DNA of 64,000 bases from Lepas anatifera (taxonomy: Eukaryota > Arthropoda > Thecostraca > Lepadidae): assembly GCA_034440635.1 (NCBI GenBank), contig JAOTON010002217.1, forward strand, positions 62,001-126,000. Direction: 5' to 3'. Shown in pieces: positions 30,630 to 42,021 of this stretch. The notes beneath the pieces are model-generated. The model did no database searches, was not told where the DNA came from, and saw only the letters and a list, made by a program, of their open reading frames with translations. A program made the position numbers and the translations under genes. Numbering within the stretch: position 1 is the first letter of the stretch; each line of letters opens with the position of its first letter.

Positions 30630-32396
30630 TAAATAAAATGGCTTCAATGTCTGTAGATAAGACAGCGAATCGGTAAAAATCGCAAACTTCCTTGCCATCA
30701 GCTTAGACACCTGGTCCAAACAGCAAAAGAATGGCGTACAGCTCTGAAGTAAAAATGGATCCTTCGTAAGGCAAACTAGAAGACTTCTCAACATCATCAC
30801 CAACAAATCCCCGCCATGTGCCATTGTCACTTTCTTTTGCAACCGTTTGTATAGAAACAGACGTGGTTTTCGAACGGCTCCGCACGCAAGTTCATAAATT
30901 ACTGGCGCGTCGGTTCAGGAGGCAAATTTTTGCTTTGTTGGAGTAGATCTGTGTTCGTGTAAACTGTCGCGATGCGCTATGGTTCAATAACAGCTGCTTC
31001 ATGTGGTTCTACGAGGCTGCTGTCGATACCAGCCTGTGCCAGCCAGGCAGACTCTCACTCCCGGGTGACGGGTTGCAACGCGCGAGCCACTGTCTATCTG
31101 ACAGAGGTAGGTGTTGCCAAAAAAATGTTTGGTATGTGTGGCGTGTTGGTGACTGATTTTAAAGGGAACGTGGCACCTTGGTAAAATCCTGGAATTTGGT
31201 GTAATTAGGCACACTTTCAGCCGAAAATAATGAAACCACTCATGATTTCTCTGAAAAATGTACAAGCTCAATACTTTGATTTTTAAAATACTCCTCTAGG
31301 AAAAGAAATACATATCTGCCTGTGGATGCTGTCATGATCTGGCAACCACTACCATACTCGAAAAACTTCAAGGGCTTCGATTGGCTGATGTTCATCGTGA
31401 TGTCAGCATACGTCGTCACACCAGCAGCTCACAACAATGGCCGCCTGGCGCGAGGTACATGAGAGATACATTTCGGGTAGGTTTTAGCTTTTTCTACGGA
31501 AATATCGAGTTCAAAGAAAAATCATATGTAGAGCACCTGGTTTTCCGACTTGCTTTACAACTTGGCTATCTCAGTTAAAATCACGTTCTAAAGGTGCCAC
31601 ATTCCCTTTGATGGCTTAATGCAAAGCAAATGTCTTACTGCGCATTTGTAGCGGCATTTCACTAATTTCCACTAGCATGCTTATTATGGGTAAGGCATGG
31701 AACGCCCCTGTTACTATTCTGATGGCGTGATGATCGACATATCGATAATCTTTTTCGCGGACTAAGGAGCGGCCTCATACACAACACAGCCGTACTCGAT
31801 CTTCGAACGAATAAGTGATCTATATAACATAAGAAGCTTATAACGTAGCGTATAAGTATAACGATGAGCGTATAACGTGCGTATAACGTATATATAGGCC
31901 ATAAGCGTATAACGTGTATAGCATGAGAAACATTTCTCTATCCGCACCGCTTCTCATCCTCGTCAACACCTTCATTATTTTCAGCGCATCGAAACATTTT
32001 TTGCGGAAATCCTTCAGGTGTGGCACATATGAAAGTTTATCGAGTGTGAGCCCGATAAATCTGGTTTCTCTAACAACGTCGCTCAGATTTCCACGAATTT
32101 ACAACATCGGGTATTCCGTCTCAATTCAAAGTCACTTTGTCTCTGAACTTGAAAATCTCAGTCCATTGTGTATGATCCATTGCTGCAATGTGTCAAGGCC
32201 AAGCTGCAGCCACCTCTGCGCAGCTGCTGTAGTAGACGCTGTCACCCATATTGTGAAGTCTTCAACGAAAAGCACATGACGTATGTTTGCGGGAAGTGTC
32301 TGCAATATCATTGGTCATAACTGCAAACAAGGCTATGAAAATCACAGAACCCTGGGCTATGCCACTCTGTTGCTGATACCAATCCGATACGACTTA
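30630..32396 (-). pseudogene. decayed jockey-like LINE with RNase H
   Basis: Minus strand, 5' to 3': QQSGIAQGSVIF (the GxPQG region, near 32380), LFVEDFTIW where a YADD is expected (near 32270), LRFSSSETK, then LPHLKDFRKKCFDALKIMK and LIRSKIEYGCVVYEAAP (thumb, 31770-32030), and after MITE F an RNase H part with SIFTSELYAILLL and FAIFTDSLSYLQTL (30640-30780). The thumb region is split by an expanded CGTATAA-type repeat (31840-31925). Thoroughly dead. Confidence 0.7.
31159..31612. mobile_element. MITE F, single copy
   Basis: Ends TTAAAGGGAACGTGGCACC and GGTGCCACATTCCCTTTG; the interior matches the dimer at 22401-23188. It interrupts the jockey-like LINE between its RT and RNase H parts. Confidence 0.75.
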
Positions 32397-33175
32397 GTTT
32401 ACGCGAAATCTAAAATACCTATTTATCTGAATATTAGAAATAAACCACCCTAAGTGGCCTCGCACCCCGAGTCCAAAGAGTTTCTGCAGAACGCCCTTGG
32501 ATAGCAAAGGCACCCCCATGTGATGATGGCGCCCCGTGGGGAGGAAGGCGCCCGTTCCAGAAAATCTTGCACCACTTCTCCAAAATGGAATCCGCCGTCT
32601 CTGGCCAGGGGGCGGCATTGATCTGCCAGGGGGTGGAAGTTATCTGCCAGAGGCGGCAGTTATCAGCCGGGGGCGGCAAAGATGATTCGGTGGGCGACAG
32701 TGACTTACCAGGAGGGGCAAGTATATGGGTGTTTAAATAAATCAGGGTGTGTAGTCAGGGGCGGCAGTGATAAACCAGGGGCGTCAGTGATCAGCCAGCT
32801 GATCAGTGATGAACAAAAGGCGGCAGTAACCATCCGGAGGGGGGCGGCAGTGATTAATTGCTGGCGACAGTGATCGGGCGGGGGCGGCAGTCATGTGGCG
32901 TCATAAATCAGGGGGAAATGATAAGTCAGGTGGTATTGATTAGCTAGAGGTGGAACCAATCGGAGTGTAAGAGTAATGAATCCGGGACGGGAAAAACTTG
33001 TGAGGGGCGGCACGAATCAGGGTGGCAGTGATGAGATAGGGTGACACTCTTCAGGGTAGCGGTGATAAGCCAGGGGCGGCACATGTATTGGGGGTGCTCA
33101 GCACATGATTGGGGGTGCTCGAATTAGGATTGTGGGTGCTCGGGCACCCCCAAAGAGATGAAAAATTACACCCCC
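32397..33175. repeat. composite minisatellite element, right copy
   Basis: A few GGCGCCC units (32490-32560), a core with GAAAATCTTGCACCAC and AATGGAATC, then GGCGGCAG-type units to about 33080, and the end segment GGGGGTGCTC ... CACCCCCAAAGAGATG with ATTACACCCCCTG (33090-33175). Same order and orientation as 24050-24626, so these are two copies of one element type. Confidence 0.65.
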
Positions 33176-33460
33176 TGAGTTCCTTAGCCCTCGTCTCCCT
33201 CGAAACAATGGATCCCTTTCTATCACTTTTAATGACTGCTATTTTTCTTTTTATAAATCTTGTTCCAAGTTGTTCCCAGTTCAGTTTTAGGAGTCCGAGT
33301 CTCACTAGAGTCATCAAGGGACTTTTTTACGGAGACCCCAACCCCACCACCCAAACGAGCAACTCCCACGATGAAAGGTTAATTTAGGAGCCAAAGCTGA
33401 ACGTCCCACAAGGCGGCCGTCTAAATCATGTCACCCCCCTCACGAGTCAGTTGCCAGCTG
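33176..33460 (-). repeat. SINE type C, 5'-truncated
   Basis: Minus strand: CAGCTGGCAACTGACT, then TTGTGGGACGTTCAGC, TCCTAAATTAACC and AGTCCCTTGATGACT, the same body as the SINE at 55685-56062. The tRNA-like head is missing. Confidence 0.7.
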
Positions 33461-33479
33461 ACCTACGATATTTACGGTA

Positions 33480-33650
33480 CCTACCATCTGCCAGTTGACC
33501 TAAATTATTTTGCCAGAAGTTGAAAAAATGTCTAGTTAGAGGTAGATGATGTACGGTGGCGCTGCGCGAAGGCGTGTATTTTATTTTATTTTATTGCCTG
33601 TAGAAACCTGAGGAGGCCGATTGCCCGCCCTCTCATGTGGGCGCGTGCTA
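33480..33650 (-). repeat. fragment of a TTAA-type element (family E)
   Basis: Shares TGTCTAGTTAGAGGTAGA, GTACGGTGGC(G/A)CTGCGCG and CTGAGGAGGCCG with 46380-46610. A (TTTTA)n stretch sits where the GC hairpin loop should be. Only the border half is present. Confidence 0.6.
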
Positions 33651-33682
<32 letters not shown>

Positions 33683-34947
33683 TTATTTTCCGACATTGCA
33701 CAAACAAGTAAATTAAGATGAATCCCCGATTGGTGTAAAAGCGCCAAGGCACTTGAGTCACGACGCCGCTCGGGTAGCACTGAACACGACAACGATGCCG
33801 CCGCCAGTCAGACGTCCCCTCCCACGCCACCACACACGGTCCCACGCCCGGCCGGGCACCGGCAGCCAGGTCATCCACGCAGCGGCCCACCAGCTCAGCG
33901 GCGCTCGGTCTCACCACGGAACCTTCCACTAGTTTTTATGTATCTGAAAACCTCTTGGGCCACAGCTTGGTCAACGCCGGGTAGGAGAGAGTGCCCGAAG
34001 ATGAGAGTGTCTATTTTTAATTTTCTGCGGATAGTTCGGAATGGAATATTCAATAGCGCTGTAATATTATTCATCATAGTCTCCCTCTGTGGGGTGAATT
34101 TCGGGCAATCGAGAAGAAAATGTGCGGTTTGCTCGCAAGAGTGACCGCAGTCGCAGCACGGAGATTCCAAGGCTTTAATTATGAACAAATGGCCGTTTAA
34201 TTTGGACATACCCACCCTCAGGCGGGTTAAGAGAGAATTATCTATTTTTGAGCCGAAGGTAACGTACTTTGGAGGGTTGTTTTGGCTGTAATACCGCTCA
34301 AGGTGATGGTTGAATGTAGTCTCGGATTGGATTTCTAAGAGATGTCCTGGCAGCTTATTTAATAATTTTATTGTGCTAGGCAGAAGTTAAAACTTGTAGT
34401 TAGAAGTTCTAAATGGCATTTTAGTTCTATTCCTAGCATTTCGTAAAGTACGGTTAATGGTGTTGTCCCTGGTTGCTGGTAAAATTCCCCTTATGTAGTT
34501 TGGTGTTGCTCCTCGGTTTAGGCGGCTAAAGAACTTTAATTTGTGTAACTCTTGTCTAGATTTTAGAGAGGACCACCCAAGCTCCCGTCGTAAATTTTCT
34601 GTCGGGGTCCTGGGTAGAGTCGAAGTCACAAGTCTGACCGCCCATTTTTGGAGTCTCTCGAGTCGTTGTGCGTCGTCAACTGTCAGGAGTCCGACGTATA
34701 TTATGTCAGCGTAATCGAAATGAGGCAGCACGTACGTCTTATAAATCTGAGCTAGGATGTCTCTGAACAAGAAGGGGGCAATTGGATAAAGCGGGCTTAG
34801 GGTAATTATAACTTATTTCACAGTATAATTCACATGCTCGTGAAATCTTAAGTCAGTTGATATAATGATTCCCAAACGTTTGTGTTTGTTTTCTACGGGT
34901 ATTGGTTGAGCATTGAAAAAGAGTTTCGGAAATACTTTATCTTTACG
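33651..34947 (-). pseudogene. CR1/L2-like LINE, 5'-truncated 3' end
   Basis: Minus strand: YKTYVLPHFDYADIIY, RLERLQKWAVRLVTS and GWSSLKSRQELHKLKFF (34387-34770), the post-RT region of CR1/L2-type LINEs, then after frame breaks RLRVGMSKLNGHLF, CCDCG, EQTAHFLLDCPKF (about 33950-34240), the usual C-terminal zinc motif. There is no RNase H. The 3' end is a (ATGT)n tail at 33653-33682. Truncated at 34947, exactly where the inverted-duplication arm begins. Confidence 0.8.
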
Positions 34948-35715
34948 GTATGGGTGAATTTATCGAATTAAAACTTATTCCATATAATGAGCCCACCGAG
35001 TGCTACAACATATATTCCGGGATTTTTCATATCCCGGAACCTAAGGTCAACTACGGACCATGACCTCGCTATTGTAAATACATGGGAAAACAGAAATTCG
35101 GCTGTATTTGTGTACTCAACCGCTGAGAAAAACTCAATATTCCCCAAATCGTAGTATCCTGGGACCCTTTCCAGGCTCCTGTTGCAATTTTTGACCTGTG
35201 ACCTCTGAGAGGTCATCTGGTGCTATTTACGGAGTTTTCAGATTTATGTCAATAACTGCATGAAATGATCCAGCTTTTATTTTGATATCATTGCGTTCAG
35301 ATTGCTATTGCGAGTCGATTGATTGCATATTGACTATGCTAGGTTAAAAAGTGACCCTGAGCTGAGGTCTGGTCATTTTTAGGTTTTGACCCACTATGGC
35401 TCGTTCAATTTTCCGATTTGATTCATCATTCGGTTTTCCGTGACGAGAAAAAGCGAATGGTGTCTCACTCAACTCTTTCAGACGCCAGATACCAAAAACT
35501 ATACTCAAAATCCCACTTCCTTTGACCAGTCATGACCTCAAAATTGGCCTGAGCCAAAAAGTGACAAATATAATTTCTCCATGAATTTGTATGAACTATG
35601 CAACAGCGTTCGCTTTTTTCGCTATCCCACGTAGAGACCGAGTTAGAGGGGATGTTAAAACACCCCCCCTCCCACCAGGGCAAAGATGGCTCGGAGAACC
35701 ACTGGGGCGCGGGCT
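34948..35715 (+). mobile_element. D1 TTAA MITE, right arm, truncated by the breakpoint
   Basis: Mirror of 16278-17047. The last ~210 bp of D1, including its TTAA border, are missing; the CR1-like LINE fragment abuts instead. This truncation locates the inner duplication breakpoint. Confidence 0.75.
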
Positions 35716-36054
35716 ATGCAATCCAAGATGACATCTCAGATATCACAGGTCCAAACTTGCAGCATGAGCCTGGAGAGGGGCTTAAGCTACTAGGATTTGG
35801 AGAATGTGAAGGTATTCAACTACATATCAAGAGAAATAAAACCATTTCCATCAATTTTCGTTTTCCCATGCATTTTCAATGGAGAGGTCATGATCTGTAT
35901 TTGATCCTAGGTCATCGATATGTAAAATCCCGGAATATGTTTTGCACTATTTGATGGGGCTACTATGTGATGAGTTTTAACAAGAAAGATTCACACCGTT
36001 CCTACTCATGAAATCTTAAACTTTTTGGAGTTGGGGTAACTTGACCTGCACTGT

Positions 36055-36066
36055 TGACCTGACCTG
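36055..36066. other. empty Penelope insertion site
   Basis: TGACCTGACCTG occurs once here; in the left arm the reverse complement is doubled around the 3.85-kb Penelope element. Confidence 0.9.
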
Positions 36067-37800
36067 AGATGGTGCAAACGTTAATTTCTAGAAAATTTTG
36101 AAGAATTAATTACGGATAAGGTGCGCCAAGTACGGCGGCGCTTCACGCCGGCATTTTTATGCACGGTCGGAAAAATCTGAGTCAGGTGCAAGGGATAATA
36201 ATGGGAAAAGCCAAGTATGTCAACCAGACACCACCTGGCCTCTTTTCGCACCCACTACGACGTGGGGCGTCAGTCCATCTCCCTTTCCCCTGTTAACTCA
36301 GGAGGCAAATGTGATACGAAAAATAGAAATGGCGCTGGAAGCTCCTTGTCGTCTTGTTCTAAAGATATGAGCACAAACAAGCTCGAAACTATGACCTTCG
36401 GTGATCCCTGGTCGCGTCTTTACTGATGTGATCTCAAAATAACTAGACGATATCTGGGAAATTTTTATTTCGAAGAGCTTTTGAATGAGGAGGAAACTCG
36501 ACCTAGGCCTGATATAGGAGCCGCGTTTTTCCCTTGCTTTGTCGTTCTTATCTAAGAAAAACAAAATTGACCCACATGGGCGTGGAAATCACGTTAAAAC
36601 TCGTTCACCTGACCTGAACTGTTATCAAATTACAGTTATAAGTTGTCAGGTTGATAACCATAAATTGGTGTAAGTCGACTAGTCTCTCATTAAAATCGGC
36701 TCCGAATAACTCGCCAAAAAAATGAGGATGGGGCCCGAAAAGAGCACCAAGGCGATTACAGTTATGTATGTGGGCATATTTTTTCCTTTATATTCCCCGC
36801 TTAGCTTATCAACGGAATGGCCTGGGGTTGTTGGGTAAGTTTGAATTCAAATTGTTTATCAGGTTTAACATATATGCCTGTTCCATGAGTGTCTGTTCCT
36901 GTTGTGAATTATGCTGATAGTATTGTCACCATTGTGCTGCAAAATAAATAAATAAAATGAAAAATATATCTTTATTATATGGTAATCAGGACTTATGGAG
37001 CAGAAAATGGTTAAAATGAAAATGATTAACATATTTGGCTACTATTCATGAACGCTAGGTCGCTAAAACTCCTTATGAAGAACAAGAAGGGAGCATGAAA
37101 AAGTGCTGTTTGGCTAATGGGGTCTAATCACAAACATGGTAGATAAATGCATGAGGTAATGAGTTGAAACCTGCCACTACACTACAAATGACTAAAACTA
37201 TCGACTTGCAAGTGCTGAATCTTCATATTTATTTGGAATGTTTCGAAATTAGGAGCAGATATTCTGCCTGAATTTTATTCCACTTTTTTCTTGTTGCTCA
37301 TGTGTTATTGTCATGTGTTAGAGTGAAATGCACACATTCAGGCCTTGCATGTTTTCGCATTTTTCCAGGGACAAAGGAAGAAAATGGGTTCAAAGTAGCT
37401 TTGGGGGCTTACACACACCGACTGTTGAGGCTATATAGTGTCGCAAACTCTCATGTTGCTGGAAGATGGGCACAAGGGGAACATTACATGAATCGAAAAA
37501 GAGCTATTGTTTTCTTTATTAGGCTCTTCGGTTTCCTACCTTGCCCTTGCTTGCCTGGTTATGTGCTCATAACGACTTTCCTCAAAGGTCACATTAGCCC
37601 TTGTAAAACGGGAAAGGCCTTCAGGTATTTCGAGCTAGAGGGGTACTGTTTGCCAGTTAGGGAAAAATTCCAAAGGCTGGGGACCATTGGTAGGGGCTAC
37701 CAACCAACAATGGTCACCAGCTTATATTCAAATATATCCTGATTTGCATAAACCAGTATCCAGATAGAGGGATGTCTTCAATTTCAATTAAATGCTAGAG

Positions 37801-37975
37801 ACGCTGTAGTGGAGTGGTCAGCGTAGCTGGATTCCACCCAGCCGACCCGGGTTCAAGGCCCGGCGGTTTCCCTGAACAAGGAGCAAGCTGGCTCCCGGGA
37901 TATCTTTTCAACAGTAAAAAAGTTGGCGACACCATATGACACTAGCAGTTGGTGCATCGATAAGCCCAAAAATTA
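37801..37975 (+). repeat. SINE type A, right arm
   Basis: Mirror copy of 10081-10257: A box GTAGTGGAGTGGTCAGC, B box GGGTTCAAGGCCC and the shared tail. Confidence 0.85.
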
Positions 37976-38011
37976 TATATTACGTACAATATCGTATAAA
38001 GTTAGTGATAA

Positions 38012-38192
38012 GGGGATGAGGTGGCTTAGTGGATAGCACCTTTGTCTTCTAAGCCACCGGTCCCGGGTTCAAGTCCCGGCGGAGCCCCTGAATAATTCGA
38101 TTTGATCCCCAAAATCCCTTCCAACAGGGTGAGAGTTGGGGACGCCGTATGACCCTGGCAGTTGGTGCGTCGTTAAACCCCAACAATTATTA
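38012..38192 (+). repeat. SINE type B (tRNA-Arg-like head), right arm
   Basis: Mirror copy of 9864-10043: GGTGGCTTAGTGGATAGC, CTTCTAA, GGGTTCAAGTCCC and the shared tail ending CCCCAACAATTATTAA. Confidence 0.85.
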
Positions 38193-39039
38193 AAGTTGAT
38201 GATAAATGCTTATGTGCCTCTTTCCGGGCGACCAAAACCAATGCAGATACGTTAAGTTGAGATGGCAGCTAAGGATGCACGATAGCTAGGGACCTCTGAG
38301 CCAGGCTTTCGAAAGATTGCACGAGCTTAAAACACCCTTTAGCCCAAGGGGCTCAATATTAGGCTGCGGGAGTTCTCAAAAACTTATCGAGGCTTAATAT
38401 TTAAACTGAATGAAATCCCAAAACAATATACTGATAATAATCTCTCGGGCTAAACCAGAATCAGTCCAGCTTAACATTCGTTTCCAGTCCAATTTTAGTC
38501 TTGTTGGTAATATACCCTCTCAGGTCAAGGGAGCAGCGTAGGCTTCAGGGGCATACGCAGACCCGAGTTTTGGGGGGCAAACCCATGTCTGCATGTCCTC
38601 CTGGGGGGGGTGGGAGCGAAGATTTTTGTTCTACATACCTAGTGTAAACACCTTTTTTCAGTGCTCGACAGACCTAGTATAAGCTACCTCTCCAAGTGCA
38701 TGATCGCTCTCCGGGGGGGAGGGTGGGAGCGAAGATTGTTTTGCTCTACAGGCTTAGTGTACACACCTTTTTCAAAAATGTATCCAGCGTTTGGGGAGAA
38801 AGATAGTTTGGCCCCCCTCCAGCGCTTTGGAGGGCCATGGCCGGAATGCCCCCCTGCGTCCGCCAAAGGTAGGCTTTGGTTACAAGGTCCCTGGGTAATA
38901 TTCTGGTTTCGCCCAACCAGAATATGTAAACAATATTTAACCTAAAATATTTTTATTTCAGCGACACATCGAAAAATTTCCCATCAATAATAGCTGGAAC
39001 CAATGTCGCGCTAAATTTCGAAGAGTAGTAGCTCTCGAG

Positions 39040-39513
39040 TTGGTGGATTTCATCAGAGAAACATTCACTATTCACTGCCCTTTTACCCTCGGTGGTCTCA
39101 CGTGGCAACGACACCCCTCAATAGGCACTCAGTGGCGCCAAGCCACGATAGTGGCTATCCCAAAGTATGACAAGGACAAGCGCCTCGTCGGTAGCTATCG
39201 CCCGATAGCGCTGACTAGCCACCTGTCGAAGCTGACGGAGCGTCTCATCCTCTCCCGTCTCTCGTTCGCTGCAGCTCAGCGTGACCTCATCCCCGCAGAA
39301 CAAGTCGGCTTTAGAGAGGCACGGTCGGTAGAGGACAGCCTTGGACGCCTCGTCCAGCAGGTTCAGGACGGCTGGAACCGTCCCAAGGCGCGATCCAAGA
39401 GGACCGAGGACGGATCTACAGCCCAAAAGTACGTCCTATTGGCCTTCGATTTTGCCCGTGCCTATGACACGGTTGACCACCACCTGCTACGAGCCCGACT
39501 GCTGGAGGGGTGA
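39040..39513 (+). pseudogene. LINE RT N-terminal part, right arm
   Basis: Contains SYRPIALTSHLSKLTERLIL, EQVGFREARSVEDSL and LAFDFARAYDTVDHHLL. Ends at a premature stop also present in the left arm, so the lesion predates the duplication. Confidence 0.8.
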
Positions 39514-40104
39514 GTCCCGTTGTGCCTGGTCCGATGGACCTGGAGTTTTTGCGCGACCGCCGAGCACGAGTGGAGGTCAACGGCACCAAGAGTCGTGAGC
39601 GGGTGTTCCGGGCAGGCCTGCCGCAAGGCAGTGTCCTGTCTCCGACCCTGTTTTTGTTATGGGCGGCCCGGCTCGCGGCTGATCTCAGGAGGATCCCGGG
39701 GGTAACCCCCTTCCTCTACGCTGACGACACTGCGACTCTGTGCGCCGGCAACGACATATCGACGGCCAGCACCAGAGCCCAATTGGCCGCAGACGCGCTG
39801 GTTAGATGGGCCCAGCGGTCGAAGATGCGTGTAGCCGGCGAGAAGACCAAGCTCTCGTCCTCTCCCAGTGGTCCCGCAACGCGGTCGACTGTACCATCAA
39901 GGTGGCGGGGAAGACCGTTGAAGCAGGAGATCACCTCAAGCTACTGGGAGTCACGCTAGACCGGCTGCTACACTTTGGGGCTCACTGCTGCAACATGAGA
40001 AAACGGACCAGGCCGCGACTCGCCCACCTCAGGTCGCTCACCGGACGTGACTGGGGGGTTGGAAGAACGGCAGCATAGAGCGGTAGCTAACGGCTACGTA
40101 CGGG

Positions 40105-41133
40105 GTGCCATCGAGCATGCAGCTGCCGCCTGGCTGCCAGCGACCCCCATCACACATCGACATCCTGGAGAGGGAGATGTGCGCAGCCGCACGTCTGATC
40201 ACCGGCTGCCCCCTGTCCACGCCTGCGCACGCCCTGATGGCCGGCTTGACACCGGTTTCGGCGCGCCGCACCACGCTGGCTGCGAGATTCCTGGCCAAAG
40301 CGCAGGCCCTGCCGCCGTCGGACCCCCTGCAAGAGGTTGCGGACGCCACGGCCCCGACACGACTGGCGACTACGGCGGGCTGGCGGGGTGTGGGACTGGC
40401 GGCGTGGCAGGCCGCTGGTGTCACCGCCCCTGTAGAGCCCACCCTCCCCACGCGCTTGCCGCCGTGGACGGACCCTGGCACGGTCACGTTCAGGCTGGTC
40501 GTGTGTGAGGGCCTACGAGTCGGAGCGTTTCCCGAACAGAGAAGACAGGCTGCGTCCCACCACCTAGCGTCGCTCCCACAGTGCGCAACCTGGCTGTGGA
40601 CGGACGGCTCAGCAGAGGCCGGGGTGCTCAAGGGAGGCGCCGGAGCACTTATCGAGGAACCGGACGGCACCGAACACTCACTACACACCTCGGCCGGTGC
40701 ACTGTGCTCCAGTTACCGGGCGGAGCTCTTTGCACTGCGAGCTGCTCTGCAGCACCTCCAAGACAACCCGGCTCACACTGATGACCCAGTCGTAGTGTGC
40801 ACAGACTCCCAAGCAGCACTGGCTTCACTGCGGCAGGGTCCGTCCTCCCAGACATCCATGCTCGGGGCCGCAATCTGGGATCTACTCAGAAACATGACCT
40901 CCACCGGCCGTCAATTCCACCTGCAGTGGGTGCCGTCCCACTGCGGTCTGTGGGGAACGAGCACGCCGACCGCCTCGCTGCTGAGGCATCGTGACTCCCG
41001 CAGGAGGACGTCCCGCCAGACGTGCGCACCATCTACCGCGCGGCAGCACGGACAGCGCGCGCCGAGTCGGTCCGCCGCTGGCCGGACGGCTGGTACCGGC
41101 TGCTCATGGGCGACCGTCTGCCGCGTCCGGTGA
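40105..41133 (+). pseudogene. LINE RNase H part, frameshifted, right arm
   Basis: Same as 2829-4196 on the left up to WVPSHCGLWG, where one G is missing; the original frame resumes in 41022-41471. All RNase H carboxylates before the shift (WTDGS, AELFAL, CTDSQ) are kept. Confidence 0.8.
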
Positions 41134-42021
41134 CGGGACTCGCGCGGAACGCGGCGGTGGATATCCATCAGCTGAGGGCGGGCCATTGGTCCGGCTCGAC
41201 AGCCTACCTACACAGGATTGGGCGACACCCATCCCGGCAGTACGCCCAGTGCAGCGACGCTCGCTGCAGGGCCAGCTGGTGCCGTCTCTGCCGGGAGGAA
41301 CCGGACACCCCAGCCCACATTCTGTGCCGATGTCCGGCCCTGATGGCGATGCGCCATCGCATCCTCGGGCGTATCCACCCGAGAGCCGAGGAGGTGCGCT
41401 GCGACGAATACGTCGCGGCCGTGGCGACGGCCGCCAGGTCCCTCCAGAGCCGGACGGCTACGCCTCCCTAGGGAGGCCGGAGGGACCTAACAACAACAAC
41501 AGACCCCTCAAACAGCACCCAGTTCTAATGGAAGACCCAAGGGGAGGGGGACAATACGTATTTTCTCCCCGAACGAAAAAGCTCGGAGCAAAACCATAAT
41601 GTTATCCCCCTCCCCCAAGCTGTCGACCTTTTCCACGGCTCCTTTTAAGTTCATAATCAAGGTGTTGGTGCTTTAACTGAAGAAATCATTTTCAAACAGA
41701 ACCAGTCAACTTCAGTGTGAATATGGAAACCTGGTCCTCTTGATATTTAAAATCGTATTTGGGTGAATGATCCTTGGAGAACAATAAAAAAACAAGTTTT
41801 GTGACAGAGAACATCAGCACCGGAGATTAAAGAAAATAAAAAATATGCAGCAATTGAACATCAGTGAAGCAAGATCAACGATGTCACAGACAAGATGGAG
41901 CACAAACAACGAAATTTATCAGACCGAAGACGAAATGAAAACGAAGCCGAAGAATCGAACATTTTCTTCCTCATATTACTTTAGTTTAAATGTTCGAAGT
42001 GTGCGTGCTATTGTGTGTGTG

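Larger units (their letters stand above)
34948..42021. repeat. right arm of large inverted duplication
   Basis: Reverse complement of 2281-17047 without the two left-arm insertions. Order: D1 piece (34948-35715), D0 piece with the empty Penelope site (35716-36180), unassigned sequence, SINE A (37801-37975), SINE B (38012-38192), tandem duplicated block, then the LINE (38980-42021) with the empty Transib-like site. Outer limit: the CA repeat at 42020 switches directly into MITE B. Confidence 0.92.
38980..42021 (+). mobile_element. RNase H LINE, uninterrupted copy, right arm
   Basis: RT followed by RNase H and a C-terminal zinc motif, in continuous order because the Transib-like element is absent. 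Frames: 39040-39513 (RT fingers to palm Asp, ends at a stop after LLEG), 39510-39959 (GLPQGSVLSP, LYADDTATL), a frameshift near 39850, 40105-41133 (RNase H up to WVPSHCGLWG), a one-base deletion, then 41022-41471 (RNase H end and CRLC...HILCRCP). No endonuclease domain is seen upstream, so the copy is 5'-truncated. Confidence 0.85.

Noticed and set aside
33653..33682. Independent (TACA)n microsatellite
   Set aside because: Best explained as the 3' tail of the minus-strand CR1/L2-like LINE.
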